The position numbers were made by a program, and so were the translations under genes. 64,000 bases of DNA. Source: Clostridiaceae bacterium AM27-36LB. Lineage in GTDB: Bacteria > Bacillota > Clostridia > Lachnospirales > Lachnospiraceae. The DNA lies in the NCBI GenBank assembly GCA_003480725.1, contig QUJQ01000005.1:81172-145171 (forward strand). Reading direction: 5' to 3'. Below are positions 63,010 through 64,000 of this stretch, piece after piece. Within the stretch, counting starts at the first letter, position 1; every line of letters starts with the position of its first letter. The notes under the pieces are model-generated. The model was not told the origin of the DNA. It ran no database searches and was given only the letters and a program-made list of their open reading frames with translations.

Positions 63010-64000
63010 CTATTCATCATATCCCATATCTTCATCTGCATCGACAGACTCGTCATCATCGTAGTCGTCATCTTCGCTGACGTCTACCAGCTCTTCGCCA
63101 TCGAACTCCTGCTTGCTGAAGCCATGGTCTCCAAAGGATTCATCATTGTTATTGTTAAAACGTCTACTATCGCCTTCCAGGATAGAACGGATATCAACAT
63201 CACCATAATCGATGTTCTCACCAAGCTCTACCTCTGTGTTATCTTCACGCAGCACACGTACATCCAGTCCAAGTGCCTGCAGCTCTTTAAGCAGTACCTT
63301 GAAGGACTCCGGAATACCTGCCTCCGGAATATTGTCGCCCTTGATGATTGCTTCGTAGGTCTTCACACGTCCGATCACGTCGTCGGATTTTACTGTCAGG
63401 ATCTCCTGCAGTGTATAGGAAGCACCATAAGCCTCAAGAGCCCATACCTCCATCTCTCCGAAACGCTGTCCACCAAACTGAGCTTTACCACCCAGCGGCT
63501 GCTGTGTTACCAGAGAGTACGGTCCAGTAGAACGTGCATGGATCTTATCATCTACCAGATGATGCAGTTTCAGGTAATGCATGTGACCAATTGTTACCGG
63601 GCTATCGAATTCCTCACCGGTACGGCCATCACGCAGACGAACCTTTCCATCGCGGGAGATCGGAACACCTTTCCATAATTTTCTGTGTTCTCTGTTCTCA
63701 GACAGATAATCCAGAACATCCGGAAGAAGATCTTCTCCATGTTTTCCAACAAATGTCTCGCCGGCCCACGGCTTGCCATCAGCAGTCTGATCCAGGCCTT
63801 TTGCCTTCCACTCTGCAGCTTCTGCATCATCAAACGGCAGATTTGCATAATCATTTGCCAGATCAAGGGTATCCATAATATCATGCTCGTTTGCACCATC
63901 AAATACCGGAGTAGATACATTGAAACCAAGCGCTTTTGCAGCAAGGCTCAGATGAATCTCCAGGACCTGTCCAATATTCATACGGGAAGGTACACCCAGC
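63010..64000 (-). CDS. rpoB: RNA polymerase beta subunit, 3' part
   Basis: This is the C-terminal 330 or so residues of RpoB; the frame continues beyond the right window edge, and the Met at 63981 is internal ([13 protein letters not shown]). It contains the conserved [21 protein letters not shown] near the end. The final stretch is an unusually acidic tail of Asp and Glu ([18 protein letters not shown]). The gene is partial only because of the window. Confidence 0.97.
   Translation of the reverse strand, partial: LGVPSRMNIGQVLEIHLSLAAKALGFNVSTPVFDGANEHDIMDTLDLANDYANLPFDDAEAAEWKAKGLDQTADGKPWAGETFVGKHGEDLLPDVLDYLSENREHRKLWKGVPISRDGKVRLRDGRTGEEFDSPVTIGHMHYLKLHHLVDDKIHARSTGPYSLVTQQPLGGKAQFGGQRFGEMEVWALEAYGASYTLQEILTVKSDDVIGRVKTYEAIIKGDNIPEAGIPESFKVLLKELQALGLDVRVLREDNTEVELGENIDYGDVDIRSILEGDSRRFNNNNDESFGDHGFSKQEFDGEELVDVSEDDDYDDDESVDADEDMGYDE

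Overview
The window comes from a Gram-positive anaerobe of the class Clostridia, most likely a Lachnospiraceae (Blautia/Dorea-like) gut bacterium. The housekeeping genes (rpoB-rpoC, rpsL-rpsG-fusA-tuf, dnaE, pfkA, argF, birA, greA, lysS), the strong AGGAGG-type ribosome sites and the consensus TTGACA-17-TATAAT promoters all fit. No species can be named from sequence reading alone.

Region 1 (1 to about 26.48 kb) is the right-hand part of an integrative, probably conjugative, element; its left end lies outside the window. It ends with an excisionase (24876) and a tyrosine integrase (25129) that converges on the chromosomal lysS gene, with short direct repeats between them. A long leftward operon (about 24.4 to 5.5 kb) encodes a plasmid-like DNA processing kit: YqaJ-type nuclease, putative annealing protein, RecD2-like helicase, CHC2/Toprim primase, PcfK-like and PcfJ-like proteins, an NAD-dependent ligase, and two very large uncharacterised proteins with a smaller partner. 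The operon starts with a structured leader carrying two intrinsic terminators. Further terminator-like hairpins lie in several internal gene junctions, which suggests processive antitermination. At the left edge is a cargo module: response regulator, histidine kinase, a small membrane protein and a MacB/FtsX-type ABC transporter. The module has three near-identical operator boxes.

Region 2 (26.49 to 43.5 kb) is chromosomal, all on the minus strand. It holds a tight cluster argF - small membrane protein - birA - small conserved protein - dusB - hypothetical - greA - lysS. The lysS product carries an extra MetRS-type tRNA-binding tail. Next come an SPFH/NfeD pair, an SH3-SleB cell-wall hydrolase, tRNA-Val(UAC), an rRNA methyltransferase, pfkA, dnaE, a degenerate HPr-like protein, a CvfB-type RNA-binding protein and an acyl-ACP thioesterase.

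Region 3 (43.5 to 53.9 kb) contains a promoter-to-terminator unit with no ordinary gene (candidate ncRNA or a UGA-interrupted small gene) and a 2-hydroxyacid dehydrogenase. Divergent from the latter is a PurF-like protein that has lost its glutaminase residues. A lipoprotein follows, then a BlaI/M56 sensor pair under a perfect palindromic operator, an ECF sigma/anti-sigma pair, and mgtE behind a leader with a 29-codon ORF and a terminator.

Region 4 (53.9 to 64 kb) is the str operon (rpsL, rpsG, fusA, tuf), a VanZ-family gene, rpoC and the 3' part of rpoB. No CRISPR array or rRNA gene was seen.
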